This document shows, one piece after another, positions 1 through 9,682 of a stretch of DNA of 64,000 nt (within the stretch, counting starts at the first letter, position 1; every line of letters starts with the position of its first letter). Source of the DNA: Pseudooceanicola spongiae (GTDB lineage Bacteria > Pseudomonadota > Alphaproteobacteria > Rhodobacterales > Rhodobacteraceae). The stretch covers positions 356,501 to 420,500 of the forward strand of contig NZ_CP045201.1 in the NCBI RefSeq assembly GCF_014899185.1, read 5' to 3'. Under the pieces are notes generated by a model, which was not told the origin of the DNA, made no database searches, and was given only the letters and a program-made list of their open reading frames with translations. The translations under genes were made by a program, and so were the position numbers.

Positions 1-2
1 AT

Positions 3-3000
3 GATCAGGGCTTCATCTGGCTTGGCACGCAACACGGTCTGAACCGCTTTGACGGCTATGAATTTCGCATGCTGGTCCATGACACGCGCCAGCCCGAGAG
101 CATTGGCGCGGTGTTCGTCACGGCGCTGTTCAAGGATCGCGACAACAAGATCTGGGTGGGCGGGGCGCAGACGCTGGACTGGCTGGACCCGGTCACCGAG
201 GCAGTGCGCCATGTCTCGCTGGTCGAGGGGATACCGGGGGCGGATATCCCCACGGTGGTGCATATCGCGCAGGACAGCAGCGGCGCGATGTGGTTTGCCA
301 CCGGATCGGGGCTGTTTCGCCGCGACCCGGTGAGCGAGGGCATCACCCGGTTTCAGCATGACCCGGCGGACCCCGGGAGCCTGCCGAGCAACGACGTGCG
401 CTTCAGCGGGCAGGACAGTCGCGGTGATTTCTGGGTGGGCACGACCAGGGGGCTGGACCGCTTTGATCCGCTCAGCGGGCGGGTGACGCTGCACGTGCCG
501 ATTGCCGATCCGGTGCAGATCACCTTTTTCGAGGACAGTCGGGGGCGGTTCTGGGTGCTGGGGGCCGCGGGCACCGGGCTGTCGCTGCTGGACCGCGACA
601 CTGGCACGCTGACCCGCTACAGTTTTTATGAGGAGGCGCCGGATCCGAACAGCCTGACCGGCGTCATGGGCATGGTCGAGGACGACGCAGGCGCGCTCTG
701 GATCGGGTCGCCCGGCCTCGGGCTGATGCGGATGGAGATGGCGGGGGGCGTGCCTCAGCTGGTGCATTATGCCAATTCGGCCTCGGATCCGGGCAGCATC
801 GCCGAGGACAAGGTGATCACCCTGTTCAAGGACCGAGAGGGCAATATCTGGAGCGGGCATCATTCCGCCCCGCCCAGCCACTTCAACCCCAGGCGGCCCC
901 TGTTCGAGACGTTTCGTCATGACGGCGGCAATCCCAACAGCCTCGTGACCGATTTCGTCAATGACATCTTCGAGGACAGCCGGGGCTATCTCTGGGTCGG
1001 GAACGACCTCGGCGCGAGCCGGATTGACCGGGCCAGCGGAGAGTACACGCGGTTCCGCGACGGGCTGAGCGGCAAGCCGATGGTGATCACCATCGCCGAG
1101 GACCGCAACGGTGCGATCTGGGTGGGCAGCTATGGCAATGGCATCGCGCGGCTGGACCAGAACAGCGGGCAGTTCACAACCTACACCCACGATCCCGCAG
1201 ACCCTGCGAGCCTTGCCAACAATCAGGTACATCGCCTGCTGGTGAGCCGCGATGGCACGCTCTGGGCCGGCACCGAAGACGGGCTGAGCCGCTTTGACGC
1301 CGCCACCGGCACCTTCACCACGTTCAAGGTGGACCCGCGCGATGCCCGCGCGCAGACCTATGTCTCGATGTCCGAGGCGGCGGATGGCACGCTGTGGCTG
1401 GGCACGCATTATTCCGGGCTGCACCACTTTGACCCCGCCACCGGCCAGATCGAGGTGTTTTCCGCCGATCCTTCGACGCCGGGGCGGCTGCGCGACAATA
1501 CGGTGCCAACGGTGCTGATCGGGCGCGACGGCATCGTCTGGGCGGGCACGCAGAGCGGTCTGGACCGCTTCGATCCGGCAACAGGGCAGTTCAGCGCCAT
1601 ACACGACAGTGCAGACGCGCCGGACCGCGCCATCGCCAAGATCCTTGAGGATCAGGACGGCACGCTCTGGGTCAGTACCAACAAGGGATTGCTCCACTAC
1701 GATCCGAGCGCCGGGACGGTGACCGAGTACCTCACCATCGTCGGGCTGAGCGGCAATGACTTTACCGGCTGGGGCAGCGGCTTTGCCAGCCCAAGCGGCG
1801 AGATGTTCTTTGGCGGCTATTCGGGCGGGGTTGCGTTTTTTCCGCAGCTTCTGGCCGACATGCAGCCAGCGATGCCGATCCAGCTGACCGAGGCCGACTT
1901 TCCCTTTCTGTCGGCGGGGGAGGTGGCCGCGCAGACGCAGGGCGTGCCGATCCGTGTCGCCAAAGCGCTGTCGCTGGATTACCGGGCCAACAGTCTGATC
2001 CTGAAGTTCGCCGCGCCCAGTTTCGTCAACCCAAGCTCCAGCCGCTATCGCTACAAGCTGGAGGGGCTGGAGGACAGCTGGCGCGAGGTCGACAGTTCGC
2101 AGCGTCTGGCCAGCTATACGACCCTGCCGGCGGGTGAGTATGTGTTTCGCGCCCAGGCGGCCTCGGCCCGGGTGGGCTGGAGCACGCCGGGCATCGTGCT
2201 GCCGATCGAGATCCGCGCGCCCTGGTGGGCGACGATCTGGTTCCGCGCAGCCTGTCTGGTGGTCTTCCTGATCAGCATTCTGGCCACGCTGAAACTGCGC
2301 ACCATTCAGGTCGAGCAGCGCGAGCGCGAGTTTCGCAAGCTGGCGGAAAATGCCCCCGATATGGTGATGCGCTTTGACGGCGATATGCGGCTGTTCTACG
2401 CCAACAGCCTGGCGCGGCGCTTTGTCGGCGCGGATGCGGTGCGGGTGCTGAGCAGCCCCAACGCGGATCTCGACGGGGTGGAGGCGCGCCTGCCGGTGCA
2501 GCTGTCGGCGATGCGTCTGGTGCGTGACAGCCGGGTCGCGCAAACCACCGAGCTGCAGCTTCGGATGGGCACGCGGCTGCTGGATCTGGAAACGCGCATC
2601 GTGCCGGAAAGGAACGATGCCCAGTCGTCGGGGACGCTGCTGGTGATCGCGCGCGACATCACGCAGCGCAAGGCGACAGAGGCGGCGCTGCGCCGGGCAG
2701 AGGGCGATCTGGCGCATGCGATGCGGGTCGCCACGGTGGGCGAGCTGACGGCCTCGATCGCGCATGAGGTCAACCAGCCGCTGACCGGCATCGTCACCAA
2801 TGGCGAGGCGGCGCGGCGCTGGCTGTCGGCGTCGCCGCCCAATCTGGACGAGGTGTCGCGCAGCCTGGAGCGGATCATCTTCGATGGCCGCCGCGCGGCC
2901 GATATCATCGCGCGTGTCGCGGCGCTCGTGCGCAAGACCGAGCCGGTGATGTCGCTGGTCGATGTCAATGCGGTGATCGGCGAGGCCTTGGCGCTGGCCG

Positions 3001-3413
3001 ATCCGGAAGTGCGCCGCTGGGAGGTTGATGCGCGCCTTGATCTGGCGCGCGACGCCCCGACCATTCGCGGCGATCGCGTGCAGATACAGCAGGTGATCCT
3101 GAACCTTGTCAGCAATGCACTGGAGGCGATGTCGGCGGTGCCTTCGGGCAATCGGGTTCTGAGTGTGGTGACCCGCAGGCAGAACGGCCTTGTCGTCATC
3201 ACGGTGTCAGATACCGGGCGGGGCCTGTCACGCGACCAGGAAGCGCGGGTGTTCGAGGCCTTTTATTCCACCCGCCCCAGCGGCATGGGCATGGGCCTGT
3301 CGATCACCCGCTCGATCATCCGCGCCCACAACGGCCAGATCCAGGTGCAGCGCAACACGCCGCGCGGCTGTCACTTCCGCATCGAAATCCCGGTGTCGCA
3401 GAAGCAGGGCTGA
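3..3413 (+). CDS. Beta-propeller two-component sensor histidine kinase (5' end cut by window)
   Basis: The reading frame is open from base 3, so the start lies left of the window. The N-terminal 600 or so residues are repeated blocks ending in IWVG or LWAG followed by L..F, typical of two-component-regulator beta-propeller (Reg_prop) sensors. A Y_Y_Y-like domain follows (about 1960-2200), then one membrane segment (about 2224-2300) and a PAS domain (RKLAENAPDMVMRF). The phosphoacceptor box is SIAHEVNQPL (His codon 2763-2765), followed by an HATPase with N box (LNLVSNALEAM), DTGRGLS and GMGMGLSI. The protein should sense a periplasmic ligand and autophosphorylate in the cytoplasm. The kinase core is FixL-like, and the two convergent response regulators just downstream are its likely partners, which is inferred from position. 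Kinase identity is clear; the ligand is unknown. Confidence 0.93.
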   Translation, partial: DQGFIWLGTQHGLNRFDGYEFRMLVHDTRQPESIGAVFVTALFKDRDNKIWVGGAQTLDWLDPVTEAVRHVSLVEGIPGADIPTVVHIAQDSSGAMWFATGSGLFRRDPVSEGITRFQHDPADPGSLPSNDVRFSGQDSRGDFWVGTTRGLDRFDPLSGRVTLHVPIADPVQITFFEDSRGRFWVLGAAGTGLSLLDRDTGTLTRYSFYEEAPDPNSLTGVMGMVEDDAGALWIGSPGLGLMRMEMAGGVPQLVHYANSASDPGSIAEDKVITLFKDREGNIWSGHHSAPPSHFNPRRPLFETFRHDGGNPNSLVTDFVNDIFEDSRGYLWVGNDLGASRIDRASGEYTRFRDGLSGKPMVITIAEDRNGAIWVGSYGNGIARLDQNSGQFTTYTHDPADPASLANNQVHRLLVSRDGTLWAGTEDGLSRFDAATGTFTTFKVDPRDARAQTYVSMSEAADGTLWLGTHYSGLHHFDPATGQIEVFSADPSTPGRLRDNTVPTVLIGRDGIVWAGTQSGLDRFDPATGQFSAIHDSADAPDRAIAKILEDQDGTLWVSTNKGLLHYDPSAGTVTEYLTIVGLSGNDFTGWGSGFASPSGEMFFGGYSGGVAFFPQLLADMQPAMPIQLTEADFPFLSAGEVAAQTQGVPIRVAKALSLDYRANSLILKFAAPSFVNPSSSRYRYKLEGLEDSWREVDSSQRLASYTTLPAGEYVFRAQAASARVGWSTPGIVLPIEIRAPWWATIWFRAACLVVFLISILATLKLRTIQVEQREREFRKLAENAPDMVMRFDGDMRLFYANSLARRFVGADAVRVLSSPNADLDGVEARLPVQLSAMRLVRDSRVAQTTELQLRMGTRLLDLETRIVPERNDAQSSGTLLVIARDITQRKATEAALRRAEGDLAHAMRVATVGELTASIAHEVNQPLTGIVTNGEAARRWLSASPPNLDEVSRSLERIIFDGRRAADIIARVAALVRKTEPVMSLVDVNAVIGEALALADPEVRRWEVDARLDLARDAPTIRGDRVQIQQVILNLVSNALEAMSAVPSGNRVLSVVTRRQNGLVVITVSDTGRGLSRDQEARVFEAFYSTRPSGMGMGLSITRSIIRAHNGQIQVQRNTPRGCHFRIEIPVSQKQG

Positions 3414-3465
3414 CGGCGCTCGGGTTTCTGTGCTTGGGGTTTAGGTGCGCACCCTGAGAGCAGCC

Positions 3466-3831
3466 CTAGTGCTTGGTCTTGACCTGCTCAAGAACCGCCG
3501 CGACGAGGCTGCCTCCGTCGAAGGGTTTGCGAAAGAACCGCACCCCGTCTGGCAGGGGGCGTGCGGTGAGGGGGTGCGCGAAGGCGCTGATCAGGATGGT
3601 CGGCATGGCGCGCCCGCTCTGCTGCAGGGTATCCAAGAGATCCCAGCCGCTCATCCCCGGCATGTCGATATCGCAGATCAGGCCATCAGGTGGGGCGGTT
3701 CCGGTGGCGAGCACGGTGGCCAGAAAATCCTCAGCCGATGCGAAGAGGCTGACGCCGACCCCCATGGAGCGCAGCAGGCTGTCCAGTGCGGTGCGCACCG
3801 AGGGGTCATCGTCAACGACCGCGATCAGCAA
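3466..3831 (-). CDS. Stand-alone receiver-domain response regulator
   Basis: This is a single REC domain with the acidic pocket VVDDDPS, phosphoacceptor Asp in LICDIDMPG (about residue 54) and the conserved Lys in FRKPF. There is no output domain. The frame is open upstream to an ATG at 4050, but that would overlap the preceding FixJ-type gene by about 140 bases and add sequence unlike any domain. I therefore chose the TTG at 3831, which gives a 121-residue receiver; the start is uncertain and no clear ribosome site is visible. The preceding gene ends at 3908, so the two are probably co-transcribed. It may act as a phosphate sink or as a CheY-like output for the sensor kinase, which is inference. 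Confidence 0.75.
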   Translation of the reverse strand: MLIAVVDDDPSVRTALDSLLRSMGVGVSLFASAEDFLATVLATGTAPPDGLICDIDMPGMSGWDLLDTLQQSGRAMPTILISAFAHPLTARPLPDGVRFFRKPFDGGSLVAAVLEQVKTKH

Positions 3832-3907
3832 AGGTGCAGCCGGGCTGCGCCGCAGTCTGCTCGAAAGTCGTGCCCGGCGGGGCTGGGTGGCGGAGGGGGC
3901 AGGGCGG

Positions 3908-4564
3908 TCAATCCTGTGCTGGGGGCCTGTCGAGGCCGAGTTCCCCGGCAAGGCGCACCAGATCCGCAAAGGTGCGCGCGTCCATCTTGCGCATGACCTT
4001 GCCACGGTGGATCTTGATGGTGATCTCGCTGAGGCCGAGTTCATAGGCAATCTGCTTGTTCATCATCCCTGCGGTGGCCAGCGCCATCACTTCGCGTTCG
4101 CGCGCGGTCAGCTGGGCATAGCGCCGCGCGGTTTCGGCGACGGCCGCACCGGAGTCGCGCCGCTGCAGATCCGATTTCACGGCTGCGGCAACCGCGTCCA
4201 GCATGTCCTGATCGCGGAACGGCTTGGGCAGGAAGTCGACCGCCCCGGCCTTCATCGCGCGCACGCTCATCGGGACATCACCATAACCGGTCATGAAGAC
4301 GATCGGGATCTCGATATTGGCCTTGGCCAGCTCGGCCTGCAGATCGAAGCCGCTGAGTTCGGGCATCCGCACATCCAGAATGAGACAATTGGCCGTCTGC
4401 GCATCGTCACTGTCGAGAAAGGCCCGGGGCGAGGCATAGACCTGCACGAGATACCCGATCGAGCGCAGCAGGTTGTCCAGAGAAAAGCGCACGGAGTCGT
4501 CATCGTCAACGACGGCAACCGTTGTCTTGCGTGTCGGGTTGTCATCTGCAGGACAAGGCGACAT
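3908..4564 (-). CDS. FixJ/NarL-type response regulator (REC + LuxR HTH)
   Basis: The 218-residue protein has an N-terminal receiver domain (VVDDDDSVR, phosphoacceptor Asp64 in LILDVRMPE, Lys114 in LPKPF). A C-terminal LuxR-type helix-turn-helix follows (LTAREREVMALATAGMMNKQ, then SEITIKIHRGKVMRKM). This architecture and the VRAMKAGAVDFLPKPF segment are typical of FixJ/TtrR-like regulators that pair with FixL-like kinases. The kinase at 3-3413 is convergent, so the partnership is inferred from proximity. It is expected to bind DNA after phosphorylation; the target is unknown. A single-domain receiver lies directly downstream on the same strand. Confidence 0.92.
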   Translation of the reverse strand: MSPCPADDNPTRKTTVAVVDDDDSVRFSLDNLLRSIGYLVQVYASPRAFLDSDDAQTANCLILDVRMPELSGFDLQAELAKANIEIPIVFMTGYGDVPMSVRAMKAGAVDFLPKPFRDQDMLDAVAAAVKSDLQRRDSGAAVAETARRYAQLTAREREVMALATAGMMNKQIAYELGLSEITIKIHRGKVMRKMDARTFADLVRLAGELGLDRPPAQD

Positions 4565-4947
4565 CAGTCGTGTCCTGAGACAGGCCGGAAGCGGATGCGC
4601 ATCTGTGGGGTCCGCCTTCCTTCGTGCAAATCAGACATGCTTAAATACTCCCTGAGGGCAGTGTTGAGCATACCCTGTTTGCGGGCGTCTCCGAAACCGA
4701 AATGACTGTTTAAAATGGCACCGCGTTAATCAATACACAGACAATTGCCTTGGGGGAGACGTTACGGCAGGCGCCCCGTGGAAATGCTACTGAAGTCTGA
4801 GGGCATCCTGCCATTATATTAAGGTTTATCGGCTCCTTTGCAGGTGTCGGCGCCAAATACGCTCTGGTCCCGTGGGTCGAGGGGCAGGGCAGGGCAGGCG
4901 TGGCCGCCGGGCGCTTGATTGCGGGCGTTATCGGCGGGGGCGGTAGG
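4565..4947. other. Intergenic, no gene recognised
   Basis: This 383-base stretch separates the FixJ-type regulator from the diguanylate cyclase gene. It contains AT-richer segments around 4640-4730 and 4810-4830 that could hold the promoter of the regulator pair. I see no convincing coding sequence, repeat or RNA in it. Confidence 0.5.
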
Positions 4948-6168
4948 CTACAGTGTGGGCTCGGGCTGCGCTGCGCTTTGCGCCAGATCCGAATAGACGC
5001 AGACCCGGTTGCGGCCCTGCCGTTTGGCCTCGTAAAGCGCGGCATCGGACGCGGAGAGCAGCGTTTCGCGCGTGAGCATCGGGCCGCCAAGCGATGTGAC
5101 CAGACCGATGCTGATGGTCTGGCTGCTCGGTGAGCCGGCCATGGCGCTGAGGGCCGACAGCTCGACCGCCGCACGCGCGCGCTCGGCGATGAGCAGGCTC
5201 GCCTCCGGGTCATAGCCCGGGAGCAGAACCACAAACTCCTCGCCACCATAGCGCGCCAGCAGGCAGTCCTTGTCAGGAATGGCAGCGCTGATCGCCTTGG
5301 AGAGCACCTTCAGACAATGGTCCCCGGCCTGATGGCCATAGGTGTCGTTGAAGGACTTGAAGTTGTCGACATCGATCATCAGGACCGAAATGAACGACTG
5401 CTCCTGCTGGGACATGGCCAGAGCCTCAGTGAGGGTGCGATCGAATTTGCGCCGGTTTGCCAGCCCGGTCAGGGGATCTTCGAAGGCGGTTGCCGCCAGC
5501 TTTTCGTTGGCAAAGCGCAGGAGTTCGTTCTTTTCGGTGATTTCCTGAATGAGCTGTTCGGTCCGGTGTTCTGCTTGCAACTGCGCCAGCCTGTTGCGCA
5601 CCATTTGCAAAATGAAGGACACCAGAAACGCGAAATACAAGGCAGCGCCAAGCGCGAACAGATAGCTGCCATTGGCAATGCCGGCGATGCTGATGGAGCC
5701 GAGGACGCAGCCAATGTTGATGAAGGCTGTGCCGGCCATCATGTAGGCGCGCCCTGCCGCCCCCTGAACAATCGCGCAGGCCACTGCAAAGGCGATGATC
5801 TGTGTCGAGGCGCTTTGGTCATAGATCAGCAAGGAGAGCGCCAGGCCCCAGCTGATCCCTGATATCGTGGCACCTGACACGAAAAGGTGGACCCATTTCG
5901 TCTCGATTGGCCCCGCAGGCCGGGACAGGAAGCGCTGCTCAATTATCACGCGGTAGATCAGGCAAAGCACGGAGATCAGCAAAGCTACTGCACTGCTCCA
6001 GATGCTGCCGTTCCAGAGTGCGTCCAGTGCGACCAGCGCAATGCCGAGCGCCGCCACAATATGGGGCCGCTTGCTGAACAGCTCGCGAAGGGTTTCCTCT
6101 GCCTGGGTTTCCGAGGTGATGTCGGAGCCAACAAGTTCGGAAAACTTCAACATCGCAGCAACACGCAT
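4948..6168 (-). CDS. Membrane-bound diguanylate cyclase (GGDEF domain)
   Basis: The C-terminal half is a GGDEF domain starting at FEDPLTGLANRRKFD, with the active-site loop GGEEF at about residues 308-312, so it should make cyclic di-GMP from two GTP. No RxxD inhibitory I-site is visible just upstream of the loop. The N-terminal half has five or six hydrophobic segments forming an uncharacterised membrane sensor, then a short coiled coil (AEHRTEQLIQEITEKNELL). The frame is open to an ATG at 6252, but the ATG at 6168 has AGGAAA placed correctly upstream and the added N-terminus looks non-structural, so I chose 6168 (406 residues). No effector gene is adjacent. Confidence 0.9.
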   Translation of the reverse strand: MRVAAMLKFSELVGSDITSETQAEETLRELFSKRPHIVAALGIALVALDALWNGSIWSSAVALLISVLCLIYRVIIEQRFLSRPAGPIETKWVHLFVSGATISGISWGLALSLLIYDQSASTQIIAFAVACAIVQGAAGRAYMMAGTAFINIGCVLGSISIAGIANGSYLFALGAALYFAFLVSFILQMVRNRLAQLQAEHRTEQLIQEITEKNELLRFANEKLAATAFEDPLTGLANRRKFDRTLTEALAMSQQEQSFISVLMIDVDNFKSFNDTYGHQAGDHCLKVLSKAISAAIPDKDCLLARYGGEEFVVLLPGYDPEASLLIAERARAAVELSALSAMAGSPSSQTISIGLVTSLGGPMLTRETLLSASDAALYEAKRQGRNRVCVYSDLAQSAAQPEPTL

Positions 6169-6421
6169 GGCAATTTCCTGTTTGGCGAGGCGTCTCTTTT
6201 GCTCGCTCTTTCGTCGATCTGGATACTCGAAATGAAATCCCGCCCTGTGCATGCGGGTGTGTAGCGTGAAATTTTATAGCCACCAAGCGGTCAGACTGCA
6301 CCGGAAATCCGGCGAAGTTCCGCGCTTCAATGAGTGGAAAGGTAAGGCCGGGTTGAAAATGATCAAATTAAATCTATCGCAATGTGTCGTGCCATTGATG
6401 ACGGAGGGGCTGCAGGTGGAC

Positions 6422-7606
6422 TTAGGCCTCTGAAGTCACGTCATGAAACGCACGTATCAGAAAGGGGATGTCAGCGGCCGAGAGACGGGCAACATTGACG
6501 CGCCCGCCTTTTGCGACATGGATGCCGTGGCTCTGCGTCAGGGCGGTTTCTTGCGCTGCTGTGAGCGGCAAAAGCGAGAACATCCCCGATTGATCGGCAA
6601 GATAGCCGAGGGCGCTGCGCCCAAAGGCCTGCCGTTCCGTTTCGGCGATGGATCTGCGCACCTGCATGACACGCTGGCGCATCTGTTCCAGCTCCTCCAG
6701 CCAGAGGGATTTGAGGGAGGCATCCTCAAGGATCGTGCGCACCACGGATGGGCCATGGTCGGGCGCATGAGAGGGGCCGGAGCGCACGATGGCAGAGACG
6801 GCGCGCTGGATCCTTGGCTGATCGGCGGGCTTGGTCTTGATGTAGAGCGCGCCTGCGCGGTCACGGTAGATCCCGAAAGACTTCGACAGGGTGATGCAGA
6901 TGACGCATTCGGGAAAGCGGGCGGCAATCTTGCGCGCCGTGTCGCAATCGGCGGTAAAACCCTGTGCAAATCCGAGATAGGCCAGATCGATCCAGGGGAC
7001 GATCCCGCGCGACTCCAACAGGTCGAGCAGAGCACCGACCTGTTCGGGTGTCATGTCGGCGCCGGTCGGGTTGTGACAGATGCCCTGCATCAGGAAAACA
7101 TCGCCACTGCGGGCGTCTTTCAATCCCTCCAGCATTTGATCAAACAGGATCGTGCAGGCAAGCGGGTCGTAGTAGGGCACCGTCCGGAAGGGGGCAGCGG
7201 CGGCTGTCAGGATCGGGACATAGTTGCCGTAGGTCGGGGCTTGCAGCCAGACGGTCGGGCGGTTCGGCATCTGCGACAGAAGGTCTGCCATGACACGCAA
7301 CGCCACAGCACCCCCGGAGGTCTGCGCCGCCACGAAGTCGTCGTACAGCGGCGCGCCCAGAATGGCTTCGCCCAAGGCGCGGCAATACTCCGCATCCCCG
7401 GTCAGGGCGAGGTAGGATTTGCTGGTCTGGCTGTCGATCAGGCGCTGTTCGGCCAGTTTGACTGCGTTCAGGACGGGCGTTTTGCCGTCGCCGTCCTGAT
7501 AGATCCCGACCGTCAGGTTCAGCTTGTCGACACGCGGATCCTGCGCAAAATACTCGGCTCCGATCATGATCGGGTCAACGGGATAGTCCTGCACTTTTTC
7601 AAACAT
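6422..7606 (-). CDS. Class I aromatic/aspartate aminotransferase
   Basis: This is a 394-residue fold-type I PLP enzyme of the AspC/TyrB group. HNPTG is at 178-182, the cofactor-binding Asp207 and Tyr210 are in WIDLAYLGF, and the Schiff-base Lys242 is in TLSKSFGIYRDRAG. The N-terminal VGIYQDGDGKTPVL is typical of the group. It should transaminate aspartate or aromatic amino acids with 2-oxoglutarate in the cytoplasm. It lies 38 bases downstream of the zinc alcohol dehydrogenase on the same strand, so the two are probably one transcript. That pairing suggests catabolism of an amino acid or amine to a keto acid or alcohol, but the substrate is not shown by the sequence. Confidence 0.92.
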   Translation of the reverse strand: MFEKVQDYPVDPIMIGAEYFAQDPRVDKLNLTVGIYQDGDGKTPVLNAVKLAEQRLIDSQTSKSYLALTGDAEYCRALGEAILGAPLYDDFVAAQTSGGAVALRVMADLLSQMPNRPTVWLQAPTYGNYVPILTAAAAPFRTVPYYDPLACTILFDQMLEGLKDARSGDVFLMQGICHNPTGADMTPEQVGALLDLLESRGIVPWIDLAYLGFAQGFTADCDTARKIAARFPECVICITLSKSFGIYRDRAGALYIKTKPADQPRIQRAVSAIVRSGPSHAPDHGPSVVRTILEDASLKSLWLEELEQMRQRVMQVRRSIAETERQAFGRSALGYLADQSGMFSLLPLTAAQETALTQSHGIHVAKGGRVNVARLSAADIPFLIRAFHDVTSEA

Positions 7607-7644
7607 GGCAGTTCCTTTTTGCGCGCCCGGAGCGGGGCGCTGCG

Positions 7645-8685
7645 TCAGAAGCTGGTGATGACTGTGGCCCCGACCGATTGGAAATTGTTCATGTTCATCA
7701 GGGCTTCGGGGGCGTCAGCGAGGGAAATCCGGGCACCGACGAGGCGGGCCGGATCAAGCTTGCCAGAGCTGATCATGTCCAGCATCGCGCCATAGCGATG
7801 CGCCTGCATGCCATGAGAGCCGAGGATTTCCAGCTCCTTGCCGATCACTCTGGCCATGGGGATCTGCGGCGTGGACTGGTCTCCCAGCATCAGGCCGACC
7901 TGGATATGTTTGCCGCGTGCGCGCAGGTTCTGGATCGAGTTGAAGCAGGTCGCAGGGTGGCCAAGCGCGTCGAGCGAGACATGCGCGCCGCCCCGTGTCA
8001 GCTCGATCACCGCGTCGGGCACATCGGCGATCGTGGTGCTGTTGAGCGTGGCGACAGCGCCCAGCTCTCTGGCCAGCGCCAGCTTGGCGTCGTCGATGTC
8101 GATGGCAATGACATTGGCGCCGACGGCCGTCGCGATCATCACGGCCGACAGCCCGACACCGCCACAGCCATGCACCGCGACCCATTGCCCGGCCGAGACC
8201 TTGCCCTGATCGACCACCGCGCGGAACGACGTTGCAAATCGGCAGCCAAGGCTGGCGGCGGTTGCATACTCCATCGTCTCGGGCAGGGCGACGAGGTTCA
8301 GGTCGGCCTTATGGATCGCGACATATTGCGCGAAGGAGCCCCAGTGCGTGAAGCCCGGCTGCTGCTGATTGTGGCAAACCTGCTGGTGCCCTGCATGGCA
8401 TTCCGAACAGGCGCCACAGCCGGAAATGAACGGCACCGTCACCCGGTCGCCGATTTTCCAGTTGGCGACAGAGGCGCCGACGGCCTCGATCACCCCGGCG
8501 AGTTCGTGTCCGGGCACATGCGGCAGGTCGATGTCGCTGTCATGGCCCATCCAGCCGTGCCAGTCGCTGCGGCAGACGCCCGTCGCCTCGACCCGGATGA
8601 CGACGCCATGGGGCTCGGGGGTGGGGTCCGGCACTGAGACGAGTTTGGGGGCCTGCTGGAATTTCTCGAACAAGACGGCTTTCAT
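7645..8685 (-). CDS. Zinc-dependent alcohol dehydrogenase (MDR family)
   Basis: The 346-residue medium-chain dehydrogenase has Cys38 and the GHE motif (His60, Glu61) for catalytic zinc. Four cysteines (C90, C93, C96, C104) in [16 protein letters not shown] bind structural zinc, and a Rossmann [10 protein letters not shown] motif binds NAD(P). It should oxidise alcohols or reduce aldehydes in the cytoplasm. The frame is open upstream to 8853, but the ATG at 8685 has an AAGGGAAG ribosome site and begins with the usual MKAVLFE. It is followed closely by the aminotransferase gene. The substrate is unknown. Confidence 0.93.
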   Translation of the reverse strand: MKAVLFEKFQQAPKLVSVPDPTPEPHGVVIRVEATGVCRSDWHGWMGHDSDIDLPHVPGHELAGVIEAVGASVANWKIGDRVTVPFISGCGACSECHAGHQQVCHNQQQPGFTHWGSFAQYVAIHKADLNLVALPETMEYATAASLGCRFATSFRAVVDQGKVSAGQWVAVHGCGGVGLSAVMIATAVGANVIAIDIDDAKLALARELGAVATLNSTTIADVPDAVIELTRGGAHVSLDALGHPATCFNSIQNLRARGKHIQVGLMLGDQSTPQIPMARVIGKELEILGSHGMQAHRYGAMLDMISSGKLDPARLVGARISLADAPEALMNMNNFQSVGATVITSF

Positions 8686-8880
8686 GGCAGCGCTTCCCTT
8701 TTTTACTCGTCTGGTTTTCACCACTTTGCGTGGAGACACACAAACAGCTTCGGGGTACGTGTCGCAATGGGGAAGTGTTGGCCAGGAACGATGCCTCTGC
8801 GATGTCATCAGCTGTGCGTCCGGGCCGCGTGGTGACGGCATCTGCCAGCGCATGAAGGGCCTGACGCCAATCTGGCCCGA

Positions 8881-9655
8881 TCATACAGGTGCCGGGCCGA
8901 TTGTGCCTCTGTCGATCAGGGGCGTGGGGATCAGGAGGCGTTGCGGCTCTGTCGTGTCGCCTTTCAGCCGACGGATCAGACGCTCAGCTGCGCGTTGGCC
9001 AAAGAGATATGTGGGCTGGTCCACCACGGAAATTTGCGGAGAGGTCACGCGCGTCCAGTCGGCATCGAACCAGGACACGAGTGACATGTCGCGCGGCAGA
9101 GTCACGCCGCGATTGGTCAGGGCGCGGAACAGGCGCGCACCGACCAGACTGTCGGAGGCCAAAAGGGCCGTGATGCGCGGGCTTTCCGCCAGAACCTTGT
9201 CAACGATCCTGGCCGTTGCGGCGTCGTCGGTCGCATTGGTGAAGACCATCTGCCGGGGGGTGGGGACCCCGGCCTGGTCAGACGCGGCCAGAAAAACCCT
9301 CGATCCGTTCCCGCACCGCGGAAATTCCGACGTCTTCGGGGGCAGCAAGACGGCCCGAGCGAGAGGTCATCGCTGTGACATAGGCAACATGGCGATGTCC
9401 GGCCCCTTGCAGGTGCTGGAGCACCGAAATGGCACTGGCACGGTCGTCACCACAGACTGCATCGGCGGGCAGATCGGGGGACCAGCGGTCCAGCGTGACA
9501 ACCGGCACCCCGGAGGTGATCGCGCTTTTCAGGTGATCAAGCTGGCGTGCATCGGTCGGAGCCACGATCAGCCCCGCCACGCGCTGGCGCAGCAGAACCG
9601 AGACCATCTCGCGTTCCTCCGTGATTTGCACGAAGCAGTTAGCGCTGCGCGGCAC
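8881..9655 (-). pseudogene. LacI-family regulator remnant: N-terminus lost, frameshifted
   Basis: Two frames together encode most of the effector-binding domain of a LacI/PurR regulator. The first (9655 to about 9290) has [17 protein letters not shown] and [10 protein letters not shown]. The second (about 9300 to 8881) has [25 protein letters not shown] and [16 protein letters not shown] frameshift joins them near 9280-9340. The DNA-binding helix-turn-helix and roughly the first 80-90 residues are absent, because homology stops at about 9650, right before the divergent solute-binding protein gene. This is a deletion remnant and should not bind DNA. It was presumably the regulator of the neighbouring transporter locus. 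Confidence 0.8.
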
Positions 9656-9682
9656 CTACTGACCAACAGCGGAGAACGACCC

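Noticed and set aside
2396-3202. Long open frame antisense to the sensor kinase (268 codons)
   Set aside because: Composition is a mirror of a high-GC gene (Arg/Ser/Thr-rich, no motif). The sense frame has full kinase motifs.
6443-7795. 450-codon plus-strand frame across the aminotransferase gene
   Set aside because: It overlaps a well-supported enzyme on the other strand and has no recognisable domain.
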